Positions 35,086 through 43,006 of a stretch of DNA of 64,000 nt are shown piece after piece. The notes under the pieces were generated by a model. It did not search any database. It was not told the DNA's origin and saw only the letters and a program-made list of their open reading frames with translations. The stretch comes from Deltaproteobacteria bacterium (GTDB lineage: Bacteria > Desulfobacterota > Deferrisomatia > Deferrisomatales > BM512), in contig PKTT01000023.1 in NCBI GenBank assembly GCA_002869015.1, forward strand, positions 48,722 through 112,721. The letters run 5' to 3'. The translations under genes were made by a program, and so were the position numbers. Position 1 is the stretch's first letter, and each line of letters opens with the position of its first letter.

Positions 35086-36024
35086 TTGGCGGGAGGGGTT
35101 GTCTTTCTAGGTACAGGCGCAGTGGCTGTATCGGCGCTTAATGCGCTTTACGGCGCCGGGGAAGATATCTCCCTGGTGGTTACGCAACCGGATAAGCCTA
35201 AGGGGAGAGGGCGCAAGTTGGCGCCAACGCCCGTCAAAGTAAGAGCAATGGAGCTTGGCCTCCCAGTATACCAACCCGAGGATGTTAATAGCCCAGAGGC
35301 GCTGGAGTCGATCTCCTCAAATGGACCCGCTTACCTCGTAGTCGCCGATTATGGGCAGCTGCTTAAGAAGCCGCTCCTCCAGTTGGCTCCCGGCGGCGCA
35401 ATAAACGTCCACCCCAGTTTGCTCCCGCTAGGGAGGGGTCCAGCCCCTGTTGCCTGGGCTATCCTTGCCGGCGAGAGGGAGACCGGGGTTTCGACGATGC
35501 TCCTGGATGAGGGAATGGACACGGGCCCCGTTCTTATGCAGGAGCGAATTAAAATACCCCCCGATGCTACTGCCGGTGATATCTCTGAGACCCTTTCGGC
35601 CTTGGGGGGTGACCTCCTTGTCAAGACTATTTCCGGGCTAAGAGAGGGAGCGGTCGTAGCGACCCCGCAGGACCATGAGCGCGCGACCACCTCAAAGCTC
35701 TTCGACAAGGAGTTTCTCAAAGTCGATTGGGCTAAACCCGCAAAAGAGATTGCGGCCAAGGTAAACGCCCTTTCCCCCTTTCCCTCCGCGAGAGGTTTTC
35801 TCGGTGGGAAGCTGATAAAATTTCTTCGTGCACGCCCCACTGGTAGCGTTGGGGAGCCGGGTGTGGTTATTGATGTATCCGGTGAAGGTTTTGTCGTAGG
35901 ATGCCAAGAGGGGGCGGTGCTCCTCCTTGAGGTGCAGCCCGAAGGCAAGAGAGTGATGGATGCGGGAGCTTTTGTGCGCGGCGGAGGCGTCAAAGCTGGT
36001 GATAGCTTTGATAGCGAGGCTTGA
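35086..36024 (+). CDS. fmt: Methionyl-tRNA formyltransferase
   Basis: Fmt formylates initiator Met-tRNA with 10-formyl-tetrahydrofolate. The 312-residue protein has the N-terminal formyltransferase domain with VVFLGTGAVAVSALNALY, QPDKPKGRGRKLAPTPVK, the catalytic Asn and His in AINVHPSLLPLGRGPAPVAW, and the catalytic Asp in DEGMDTGPVLM. A C-terminal OB-like domain starts about residue 205 (LKVDWAKPAKEIAAKVNALS). The start is TTG at 35086, 2 bases after def, giving the usual N terminus. Near certain. Confidence 0.96.
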   Translation: MAGGVVFLGTGAVAVSALNALYGAGEDISLVVTQPDKPKGRGRKLAPTPVKVRAMELGLPVYQPEDVNSPEALESISSNGPAYLVVADYGQLLKKPLLQLAPGGAINVHPSLLPLGRGPAPVAWAILAGERETGVSTMLLDEGMDTGPVLMQERIKIPPDATAGDISETLSALGGDLLVKTISGLREGAVVATPQDHERATTSKLFDKEFLKVDWAKPAKEIAAKVNALSPFPSARGFLGGKLIKFLRARPTGSVGEPGVVIDVSGEGFVVGCQEGAVLLLEVQPEGKRVMDAGAFVRGGGVKAGDSFDSEA

Positions 36025-36035
36025 TTTAAGAGGAA

Positions 36036-37019
36036 ATGAGCGTAATGGAGATAGATAAGATTTTTGCCCTCGCCGAGAGGGAGATGGAAGCTGTCGAGGG
36101 CGAGTTTGAAAAAAACCTGGACTCGGAGATATCACTGATCCCCGTAATAGGTAAATACATCCTGGATAGCGGCGGCAAACGTATGCGCCCGCTCTTCTTG
36201 ATTCTCTCCTCAAAGCTCGCTGGTTACGAAGGGCCGAATGCTGTACCCCTCGCGGCGATTATGGAGTTCATACATACCGCTACCCTGCTACATGACGACG
36301 TAGTCGACAACGCTCATATGAGGCGCGGACAGGAGGCAGCTCATGTCATATGGGGCAACTCGGCGGCTGTCCTAGTTGGGGACTTCCTCTTCAGTAAATC
36401 CTTTAAGTTGCTAACCTCCCACGGCTCAACCGAGATTTTAAGAGCAGTCTCGGCGGCCACCACGGCGATAGCGGAGGGAGAAGTTCTACAGTTGGTCAAA
36501 ACATGCGACATCGGGCTCACGGAAGATGAGTATCTACGAGTCGTAATAAATAAAACCGCGATGCTACTGGCTGCTCCCTGCCAGGTTGGGGGTCTTCTGG
36601 GGAACCTGCCCGAGAGCCACGTCGCTGCCCTCTACAACTTTGGTCTTGAGCTGGGAGTATCCATCCAAATCATCGACGATTGCCTTGATTATGCCGCCGA
36701 TGAGGAGACCTTCGGCAAAAAACGAGGCACGGACCTGGCGGAGGGCAAGATCACAATGCCCCTCATATATGTCCTCAGAGTGGGGAGCGATGAGGAGCGT
36801 GAACGTATAGAGGAGATAATAAACAGAGATGAGCTACAGGATGGAGACCTCGATTACGTGCTGGGGCTCATTGATAAATACGACGCTATAGCATGGTCCA
36901 AAGGAAGGGCTGCGGAGCTTGTGGCCAAGGCAAAGGGGTATCTTGATATATTTGAACCCGGAGTATACCGTGACGCCCTTTGTGGCCTTGCAGACTACAC
37001 TGTTACGAGACACCTTTAA
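36036..37019 (+). CDS. Trans-polyprenyl diphosphate synthase
   Basis: This is an IspB-type long-chain prenyltransferase, probably supplying the side chain of menaquinone. The 327 residues have GKYILDSGGKRMRPLFLIL, the first aspartate-rich motif in LLHDDVVDNAHMRRG, and the second in QIIDDCLDYAADEETFGK followed by GTDLAEGKITMPLIY. The residues just before the first motif are small enough to permit a long product, but chain length cannot be read safely. It follows fmt by 11 bases; an internal ATG at 36045 is also possible. The link to menaquinone is inference from the many quinol-linked complexes in the window. Confidence 0.94.
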   Translation: MSVMEIDKIFALAEREMEAVEGEFEKNLDSEISLIPVIGKYILDSGGKRMRPLFLILSSKLAGYEGPNAVPLAAIMEFIHTATLLHDDVVDNAHMRRGQEAAHVIWGNSAAVLVGDFLFSKSFKLLTSHGSTEILRAVSAATTAIAEGEVLQLVKTCDIGLTEDEYLRVVINKTAMLLAAPCQVGGLLGNLPESHVAALYNFGLELGVSIQIIDDCLDYAADEETFGKKRGTDLAEGKITMPLIYVLRVGSDEERERIEEIINRDELQDGDLDYVLGLIDKYDAIAWSKGRAAELVAKAKGYLDIFEPGVYRDALCGLADYTVTRHL

Positions 37020-37081
37020 GCGGAGTCTTAATAAGCTGTATTCACTGAAATGATCAAGTAAACTGTGCTAACCTCTCAGGG

Positions 37082-37945
37082 ATGAAGAACGAAAATTTCC
37101 CAAGCGGCTCAATAGCGGTTGTTGCTACACCCCTAGGCAATATGGACGATATAACGCGCCGTGCCATTGAGACCCTTGAGGCCGCGGAGGTGGTCGCAGC
37201 AGAGGATACGCGAACCGCGCGAAGGCTCCTCTCCTCTCTCGGCATAGCTGATAAACGCTATATCTCCTACCATGATTTCAATGAAGCAAAGCGTGCTCCC
37301 GAGCTTCTGACGCTTTTGGATGAGGGCGCAAGGGTGGCGCTCATAAGCGACGCCGGCACTCCGACTATCTCAGACCCGGGTTTCGATCTTGTGCGGTTGG
37401 CTAGAAAACATGGTCACCACGTCTTCCCCGTTCCCGGACCCTCAGCGCTAATATCATTTCTCTGCGCAAGCGGACTGCCCACTGATTCCTTCACCTTCAT
37501 CGGATTTTTGCCTAGGAGGGAGACTAAGCGGCGGGAGAGCCTGCAAAACCTCGTTAATAGAGGCGAGACGCTCATATTTTACGAATCGCCGCACCGAATT
37601 GAGAGCACCCTAAAGGAGGCGAGGGAGATATTCGGCGACCGTGAAGCCGCTCTCGGACGCGAGATGACGAAGCTCCACGAGCAGTTTATCTGTGGAACCC
37701 TCAGTGACCTTATTTATGGTGTAGAAGCTATGGACCGAGTACGCGGAGAGATTTGCTGGGGCATCGCCGGGGCATCCAACGAAGCCGGAGAAATATCCCC
37801 CGAGGAGCTTGATGAGGTCCTTTTGGAGGCTCTCTCTTCCGGCGAAAGACCCAAAGTAGCGGCGAAGGAAATTGCCTCCAAATACAATCTCTCGGCAAAG
37901 GAAATTTACGCCAGGCTCAACGAATTAAAAGAGCGCGAAGGATAA
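37082..37945 (+). CDS. rsmI: 16S rRNA 2'-O-methyltransferase RsmI
   Basis: RsmI methylates the ribose of C1402 in 16S rRNA. The 287-residue protein begins GSIAVVATPLGNMDDITRRA and has the tetrapyrrole-methylase-fold motifs VVAAEDTRTARRLLSSLGI, ALISDAGTPTISDPGFDLV, VFPVPGPSALISFLCASGLP and, in the C-terminal half, GREMTKLHEQFICGTLSDL. A C-terminal helical extension (SGERPKVAAKEIASKYNLSA) is usual. The next gene starts 2 bases after its stop. Near certain. Confidence 0.96.
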   Translation: MKNENFPSGSIAVVATPLGNMDDITRRAIETLEAAEVVAAEDTRTARRLLSSLGIADKRYISYHDFNEAKRAPELLTLLDEGARVALISDAGTPTISDPGFDLVRLARKHGHHVFPVPGPSALISFLCASGLPTDSFTFIGFLPRRETKRRESLQNLVNRGETLIFYESPHRIESTLKEAREIFGDREAALGREMTKLHEQFICGTLSDLIYGVEAMDRVRGEICWGIAGASNEAGEISPEELDEVLLEALSSGERPKVAAKEIASKYNLSAKEIYARLNELKEREG

Positions 37946-37947
37946 AG

Positions 37948-39180
37948 ATGAAAGCCAAGACTCAATTATTGGGAAAGCTCCATGAGGACCAGGAGGTCCA
38001 CGACACCTTTTTAGTATTGCAAAAGCAACTATCCCCGACCCGGAATGGCCGCAGCTATCTCAGGGTGACCCTTGGCGATGCTTCCGGCCAGCTTGAAGCG
38101 CGTGTGTGGGAGGGAGCGGAGGAGCTTTCGCGTCGCTTCGAGGAGGGCGCCCTGGTACACGTCACGGGAGTCGTGACATCTTATCAGGGGGTTCTTCAGA
38201 TAAAGGCCACTTATATAGAAGCCGATGAGGGAAAGGATGTGGACTGGGCCAAATTTCTTCCCTCGTCAAAGCGTCCCGCAGAGGAGATGTTGGCGGAGCT
38301 TAAAGAGACGTTGGGGGAGGTCCAGAACCCTTACCTAACCAACCTCCTCGATTCATTCATGGATGACGCCGAGTTTATAAATGCGCTTTCAATCGCCCCC
38401 GCGGCAAAGGGTATGCACCACGCCTATGTAGGTGGTTTATTGGAACACACACTTGGGGTGGTCAAGCTGGCCCTTATGCTTGCCGGGAGTTATGAGGTCA
38501 ACCGGGATCTGCTGGTCACGGGTGCTTTTCTCCACGACCTCGGAAAGATGCGCGAACTTAAATCAACCGCAGGCTTTGACTATACCCTTGAGGGTCGATT
38601 TGCCGGGCACATAGTTATGGGGCGTGACCTTTTCTTGCAGAAAGTCGCCTCAATAGATTCTTTTCCCGATGAGCTGAGGCTTAGGATTGAGCACATGATC
38701 CTATCCCACCATGGAGAGCTTGAATGGGGCTCTCCAAAGCAACCCCAGACCGTAGAGGCGCTGGCGCTTCATATGATAGACAACCTCGACGCTAAGCTAA
38801 TGGCTGTTATAGAAGCTGTTGAGCGGGAAGATGGGCAGTCGGGTGATTACACAACTTATCTCAAGATGTTCTCCCGACAATTTTACAGGGTGCCGGTAGC
38901 TGAAGATAAAGTAGCGCCATCGGCGTCTCGCCAGGAGCCCATTGAGGATAAAGCTGAGGAGTCCTCAGGGGAGCCCTTTGACGAATTCCCATTCCATGAG
39001 CCCACCCCTGAGGAGCTGGAGGCCCTGCAATCTGAGGGTGATGAGCCCCAGCGAGTCGAGGTGCCAGAGGATTATGTTATTGATGAGGACGATGAGGCGG
39101 ACTTCGCAGCTACATTAGCAGAGTACGAGAAGGAGACCGGCGGTGGAAGCGGCTCCTCGGGCCAGGGGTCGCTCTTTTAG
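37948..39180 (+). CDS. YhaM-like 3'-5' exoribonuclease (OB-fold plus HD domain)
   Basis: Residues 1-100 form an OB-fold nucleic-acid-binding domain (TFLVLQKQLSPTRNGRSYLR, LVHVTGVVTSYQGVLQIKAT). Residues about 145-310 are an HD domain: HHAYVGGLLEHTLGVVKLA, the metal-binding GAFLHDLGKMREL, and ILSHHGELEWGSPKQP. This matches YhaM/CbfA-type enzymes that trim RNA and single-stranded DNA. The C-terminal 90 residues are very acidic and probably unstructured, ending GGGSGSSGQGSLF, longer than in typical YhaM (about 315 residues). It is coupled to rsmI (2-base gap). Confidence 0.9.
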   Translation: MKAKTQLLGKLHEDQEVHDTFLVLQKQLSPTRNGRSYLRVTLGDASGQLEARVWEGAEELSRRFEEGALVHVTGVVTSYQGVLQIKATYIEADEGKDVDWAKFLPSSKRPAEEMLAELKETLGEVQNPYLTNLLDSFMDDAEFINALSIAPAAKGMHHAYVGGLLEHTLGVVKLALMLAGSYEVNRDLLVTGAFLHDLGKMRELKSTAGFDYTLEGRFAGHIVMGRDLFLQKVASIDSFPDELRLRIEHMILSHHGELEWGSPKQPQTVEALALHMIDNLDAKLMAVIEAVEREDGQSGDYTTYLKMFSRQFYRVPVAEDKVAPSASRQEPIEDKAEESSGEPFDEFPFHEPTPEELEALQSEGDEPQRVEVPEDYVIDEDDEADFAATLAEYEKETGGGSGSSGQGSLF

Positions 39181-39250
39181 GGTGGGTCTTATTGGGGAAG
39201 TAAATTTAAACCATGTGGGGAATGGTCACATTAAAGAGAGTGGGAATTTT

Positions 39251-39745
39251 ATGATGAAGAGGCTTTTGTCGGTTTTATTGGTATTAATGCTTCCGCTTTT
39301 TTCATACGCCGCCTCTGACAAGGATCAAGTTGTCACTGAGCTTATGAAGGCGATGAAGATGGATAAGATAGCGGAGCAGGTTATTCCCCAGGTAAAGCAG
39401 TTTGTAGGGCAGATGAGCTCTCAGATGAAGCTGCCCGAGGAGGCTCGACCCGATTTCGAAAAGTTTCAGGAGAAGGTTATCGAGAGGTCTTTTGAGGTGA
39501 TGGATCTAAATGGTTCCAATGGAGAGCTGAAAGCTATCTTCAGCGATGTTTACACATTTGAGGAGCTGGAGGGGATTTTGGATTTCTATAAGTCGCCGGT
39601 GGGACAGTCGATGATTGATAAACAACCGCTTCTTATGCAGAAAATCATGCAATATAATCAGGAAAAGATGCAGCTGCTTCTTCCTGAAATACAGCGGATG
39701 GGCGCAGAGTTTTCAGCTAAGATGAAGGAAAAATTCGGCAAATAG
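39251..39745 (+). CDS. Exported DUF2059 family protein
   Basis: Start 39251 gives 164 residues with a clear signal peptide (KRLLSVLLVLMLPLFSYAA); the open frame upstream to 39143 overlaps the nuclease gene and is not signal-like. The mature protein is helical and matches the DUF2059 pattern, with IFSDVYTFEELEGILDFYKS and PVGQSMIDKQPLLMQKIMQ near the C-terminal half. The function of the family is unknown; it is typically periplasmic. It ends 40 bases before a bidirectional terminator shared with the convergent cysteine-rich gene. Confidence 0.88.
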   Translation: MMKRLLSVLLVLMLPLFSYAASDKDQVVTELMKAMKMDKIAEQVIPQVKQFVGQMSSQMKLPEEARPDFEKFQEKVIERSFEVMDLNGSNGELKAIFSDVYTFEELEGILDFYKSPVGQSMIDKQPLLMQKIMQYNQEKMQLLLPEIQRMGAEFSAKMKEKFGK

Positions 39746-39785
39746 AGCGCCGCCGACACGATGTAGCACCTTCCTTAAAGCCATT

Positions 39786-39819
39786 AAAAAGGCCGCCTCA
39801 AAAGGGCGGCCTTTTTTTC
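39786..39819. terminator. Bidirectional rho-independent terminator
   Basis: A 12-bp stem AAAAAGGCCGCC/GGCGGCCTTTTT with a short loop and seven T on the forward strand lies between the DUF2059 gene and the convergent small cysteine-rich gene. Confidence 0.92.
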
Positions 39820-39835
39820 AACTATTTTTGTTTAA

Positions 39836-40027
39836 TCAGAGCTTGCAGACCATGTCTCTTCCACAACACAGCGGGGATTTAATCATGCCGTGGTCGTTGG
39901 GGCATTTAGAGACCTGCACCTTGCTGCCGTCTTCAAGGGTTACGTCGCCATTTTCAAGGGGCGCATCGCACTTCCCGCAGGTGGCATTTACGCTCATTCC
40001 GCAAACTTCACATTCGTAAGTAGGCAT
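39836..40027 (-). CDS. Small cysteine-rich rubredoxin/zinc-ribbon-like protein
   Basis: The 63-residue protein has eight cysteines: CEVC, CGKC, a lone Cys in SKCPNDHG, and LCCGRDMVC near the end. The first two CxxC-like knuckles suggest a rubredoxin-type or zinc-ribbon site, and the CCGxxM element recalls the end of desulfoferrodoxin-type FeS4 domains. I recognise the pattern as a small family in anaerobic deltaproteobacteria but know no function. AAAGGAGC precedes the start. A role in redox or metal handling is inference. Confidence 0.8.
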   Translation of the reverse strand: MPTYECEVCGMSVNATCGKCDAPLENGDVTLEDGSKVQVSKCPNDHGMIKSPLCCGRDMVCKL

Positions 40028-40304
40028 CTTTTAGCTCCTTTGTATTTAGGCTCAAGGTAGATAAATCAATTTCTCCTTTTAATAGATTAATTATAGCGCA
40101 GAAAAAAAGGTTAAAGCAAACCAAATAGGTCATAGTTACCATCTCTGCTCCTCTGAAAAGTGTTAAAGTGGGTGCGTTCAAAAAAAATTTATTAAAATTA
40201 GTTAAATAAATCAGAGGGTTATGTCTCTTTCACTCCTTTGAGGGTTGCCGTTTTTTTTTCTTTTAAGTAAATTGTGGCAAGTTGGTAAACGGAAGGGGGG
40301 GAAT
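40028..40304. other. Intergenic region upstream of the comM remnant
   Basis: About 277 AT-rich bases between divergent genes. It includes long A and T runs (for example nine T near 40251) and a purine-rich GGAAGGGGGGG just before the comM start. No gene or known riboswitch was seen. Confidence 0.4.
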
Positions 40305-41834
40305 ATGCTTTCCAGGGTCGTTTCCGGAGGTGTCTTCGGCGTCGATGCCTATCGTGTTGACGTTGAGGTTGACGTCGCCAGAGGGTTGCCTTCATTTTCA
40401 GTTGTAGGGCTCCCTGACGGGGCGGTAAAAGAGAGTCGTGACCGGGTTCGGGCGGCCATTAAAAATTCTGGTTTCGCTTTTCCGCAGTATCGTGTAACGG
40501 TGAACCTTGCACCGGCGGCTGTCAGGAAGGAGGGAGCCTCCTTCGACCTGCCTGTGGCGATGGCTTTACTTGCCGCCGACCCCGATTAGGGCTTTCACCC
40601 CGATGAGTCGCTATTGATTGCAGGCGAGCTTTCTCTGGATGGCCGGATTCGCCCAATCAAAGGGGCGCTCGTGCTGGCGGCAAAGGCTAGGGAGCTAGGG
40701 CTTTCCGGTGTGCTTCTGCCCGCGGAAAATTGCGCTGAAGCAAGTCTGGTCAGGGACATTGATATTTTTCAGGCGGTCAGCCTCTCACAGGTTGTCACTG
40801 ACCTGAAAAGTGGAGCGCTGCCCCTTTATGCTGAGGGGCCCAAGGGGATTGGGGCAGGTAAATACTCCACTGACTTTTCCGAGGTGAAAGGGCAGTGGCA
40901 CGCGAAGCGAGCCCTTGAGGTTGCCTGAGCAGGTGGAAATAACCTCTTAATGGTAGGCCCCCCCGGCTCCGGCAAGACTATGCTGGCGCGCAGGGTTACG
41001 ACAATTCTTCCGAGCATGGGGTGGGAGGAGTCGGTTGAATCCAGCTGCATCTACTCTGTGGCGGGGCTACTAACGCCGGAGCGCCCCTATGTATATGAGC
41101 GACCTTTCAGGGCGCCTCATCACTCGGTTTCAGATGCGGGCCTCGTCGGTGGCGGGGTTAACCCGAAACCGGGTGAGGTGACGCTGGCGCATAACGGCGT
41201 GCTCTTTCTGGATGAGTTGCCTGAGTTCAAGCGAAACGTGCTTGAACTTTTACGGCAGCCCCTTGAAGATGGCGTTGTGACTATCGCGAGGGCCTCGGGT
41301 TCGGCGGTTTTCCCGGCGCGTGTAATGCTGGTGGGGGCTATGAATCCTTGCCCCTGCGGCTATCTCGGCGATGAGCGGACGCACTGTTCCTGCTCTCCCT
41401 CTGCCGTTGAGCGTTACCGCTCCAGAATAAGCGGTCCTCTGCTCGACCGCTTTGATATAAGAGTGTAGGTGGGCGCGGTCAGATACCGGGAGCTGTCATC
41501 GACGGAGAATGAGGAGGAGCTCTCCTTAGCTGTGCGCGCCAGAGTTGAGGATGCCAGGAAATTGCAGGGTGAGCGCTTCAAAGCGCGGGAGTTTTTTACC
41601 AATGCGCGGATGGAGCCGGCCGATATAAGAAAGTTCTGCCGCCTTGATGTAAACAGCTCGGCGCTGCTTGAGCACGCGATGGAGGCTATGCGACTTTCTG
41701 CAAGGGGGTATGCGCGCACGCTCAAGGTGGCGCGCACTATAGCCGATTTAGGGGGGAGTAAGGGTGTCGGGAGGGAGCACCTGCTGGAGGCTTTGCAGCT
41801 AAGAGGGCCTTTGGGAGAGGATGTAAATTTGTGA
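40305..41834 (+). pseudogene. comM: comM (YifB family AAA+ ATPase) with three in-frame stop codons
   Basis: The frame from ATG 40305 to the stop at 41834 encodes a complete ComM-like protein of 510 codons, normal length, with no frameshift. Three nonsense codons interrupt it: TAG 40587-40589, TGA 40926-40928 and TAG 41466-41468. Conserved parts remain: [20 protein letters not shown], Walker [12 protein letters not shown], Walker [41 protein letters not shown] and the C-terminal KVARTIADLGG. ComM is a branch-migration helicase used in transformation. TAG at 41466 stands where Glu is usual in DIHVEVPAV-like sequence, one base from GAG. Degeneration is the simplest explanation; sequencing error or readthrough are alternatives. 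Confidence 0.85.
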
Positions 41835-41892
41835 TATGCGCGTTAAAAAGATTTGATAGCGCGCTGGCTGACAGTTTTTTCAGAGGAAAGAA

Positions 41893-42249
41893 ATGGCTAT
41901 ACGCAAGTTATTACCTGGAGTTGATATTGTAATTGATGGTGATGAAATCTCATTTCGCTGCGATGGCGAGACCATTGAGGATATGGAGTTCACCTGGGAT
42001 GATTTTGAAGACCCGGTGCTCCTTGGAGAGGTCTCGGAGGAGTTGGCTGAGTATGTCGATGAGGAGGAATCATCAGTCGACAATCCGGCAGCGTCTATAA
42101 AGCGCCTCCTAAAGAAGCTGGTTCGCGACAATATAAGCGATGGCGAGGAGGAGGATTTCGACCCCGAAGACGATGACGACGACGATGATGATGACGATAG
42201 CGAAGTCGATGACGGCGATGACGATGATGCCGAGGACTACGATTACTAG
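41893..42249 (+). CDS. Small acidic protein with poly-aspartate tail
   Basis: The 118-residue protein has a short mixed N-terminal part (IRKLLPGVDIVIDGDEISFR) and a C-terminal 40 residues almost entirely Asp and Glu (a run of ten Asp followed by more acidic clusters). No family was recognised. It starts after AGAGGAAAG and its stop shares one base with the GTG start of the LOG-family gene, which supports coding and coupling. The tail may bind cations or a basic partner; that is speculation. Asp codons GAC and GAT are mixed, so the tail is not a simple uniform trinucleotide repeat. Confidence 0.75.
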   Translation: MAIRKLLPGVDIVIDGDEISFRCDGETIEDMEFTWDDFEDPVLLGEVSEELAEYVDEEESSVDNPAASIKRLLKKLVRDNISDGEEEDFDPEDDDDDDDDDDSEVDDGDDDDAEDYDY

Positions 42250-42998
42250 TGGCTGACAATAAAGATTATGAAAAGAGAAGACAGGTAGATAGGCGCTCTG
42301 GAAAAGAGCGCAGGGAGTTCGAAGAGGAAGCCCGCTATCTACTTGATGAGCTTAGGCTTGGTGACACTTGGCGGATGTTTCGAATTATCGGAGAGTTCGT
42401 CGAGGGCTTTGAGAACATGTCCACTTGCGAGGGCGGGGTTACCATCTTCGGCAGTGCGCGTCTTTCCCAACGCTCAAAGTGGTATCGCCAGGCGCGTGAG
42501 CTTGGAGGCAAGCTTGCTAAGCTTGGGATTCCCGTCCTTACCGGCGGCGGCCCCGGTATCATGGAGGCCGCAAACAGGGGAGCCTTTGAAAATGGTGGGC
42601 TCTCGGTGGGGCTTAATATTGAGCTTCCCGAGGAGCAAAACCCCAACCCCTACTTATCCCGCTTCATCTCCTTTCGCTACTTCTTCGTCAGGAAAGTGAT
42701 GCTGGTTAAGTATTCATGCGCTTTCGTTATTTTTCCGGGTGGCTTTGGCACCATGGATGAGCTCTTCGAGGCGCTGACCCTGATGCAAACCAAGAAGATT
42801 GCTAACTTTCCAGTTGTGGTCTTCGGTAAGAAGCATTGGCAGGGCCTTATGGGCTGGATGGATAAACATGTCGTCTCAAGAGGGTTGGTCAAAGAGGACG
42901 ACTTCAAATACATAACGATAACCGATGATGTAGACGAGGCCGTTGAGATAATCTCAAAGGCTTCGTGCGTTGAAAGCATTAGAGAACGTCTGGAGTGA
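42249..42998 (+). CDS. LOG family protein (TIGR00730-like)
   Basis: LOG proteins are nucleotide 5'-monophosphate nucleosidases or phosphoribohydrolases; the family was once misannotated as lysine decarboxylase. The 249 residues contain the two signature motifs GGGPGIMEAANRGAF and PGGFGTMDELFEAL, with VTIFGSARLSQRSKWYRQAR before them. A charged 50-residue N-terminal helix (KRRQVDRRSGKERREFEEEA) precedes the core, as in proteobacterial long forms. The start is GTG at 42249, overlapping the acidic gene by one base. Substrate is inferred from family only. Confidence 0.92.
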   Translation: MADNKDYEKRRQVDRRSGKERREFEEEARYLLDELRLGDTWRMFRIIGEFVEGFENMSTCEGGVTIFGSARLSQRSKWYRQARELGGKLAKLGIPVLTGGGPGIMEAANRGAFENGGLSVGLNIELPEEQNPNPYLSRFISFRYFFVRKVMLVKYSCAFVIFPGGFGTMDELFEALTLMQTKKIANFPVVVFGKKHWQGLMGWMDKHVVSRGLVKEDDFKYITITDDVDEAVEIISKASCVESIRERLE

Positions 42999-43006
42999 CG
43001 TAAATT

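Noticed and set aside
40926..40928. TGA in comM considered as a second selenocysteine codon
   Set aside because: No GGT-type loop hairpin is visible at the right distance, the position is not a catalytic Cys, and two TAG codons interrupt the same frame, so nonsense decay or error is simpler.
42170..42245. Short GAC/GAT repeat tract considered as a microsatellite or CRISPR-like repeat
   Set aside because: It is the in-frame coding sequence of the poly-aspartate tail, without spacers or regular unit length.
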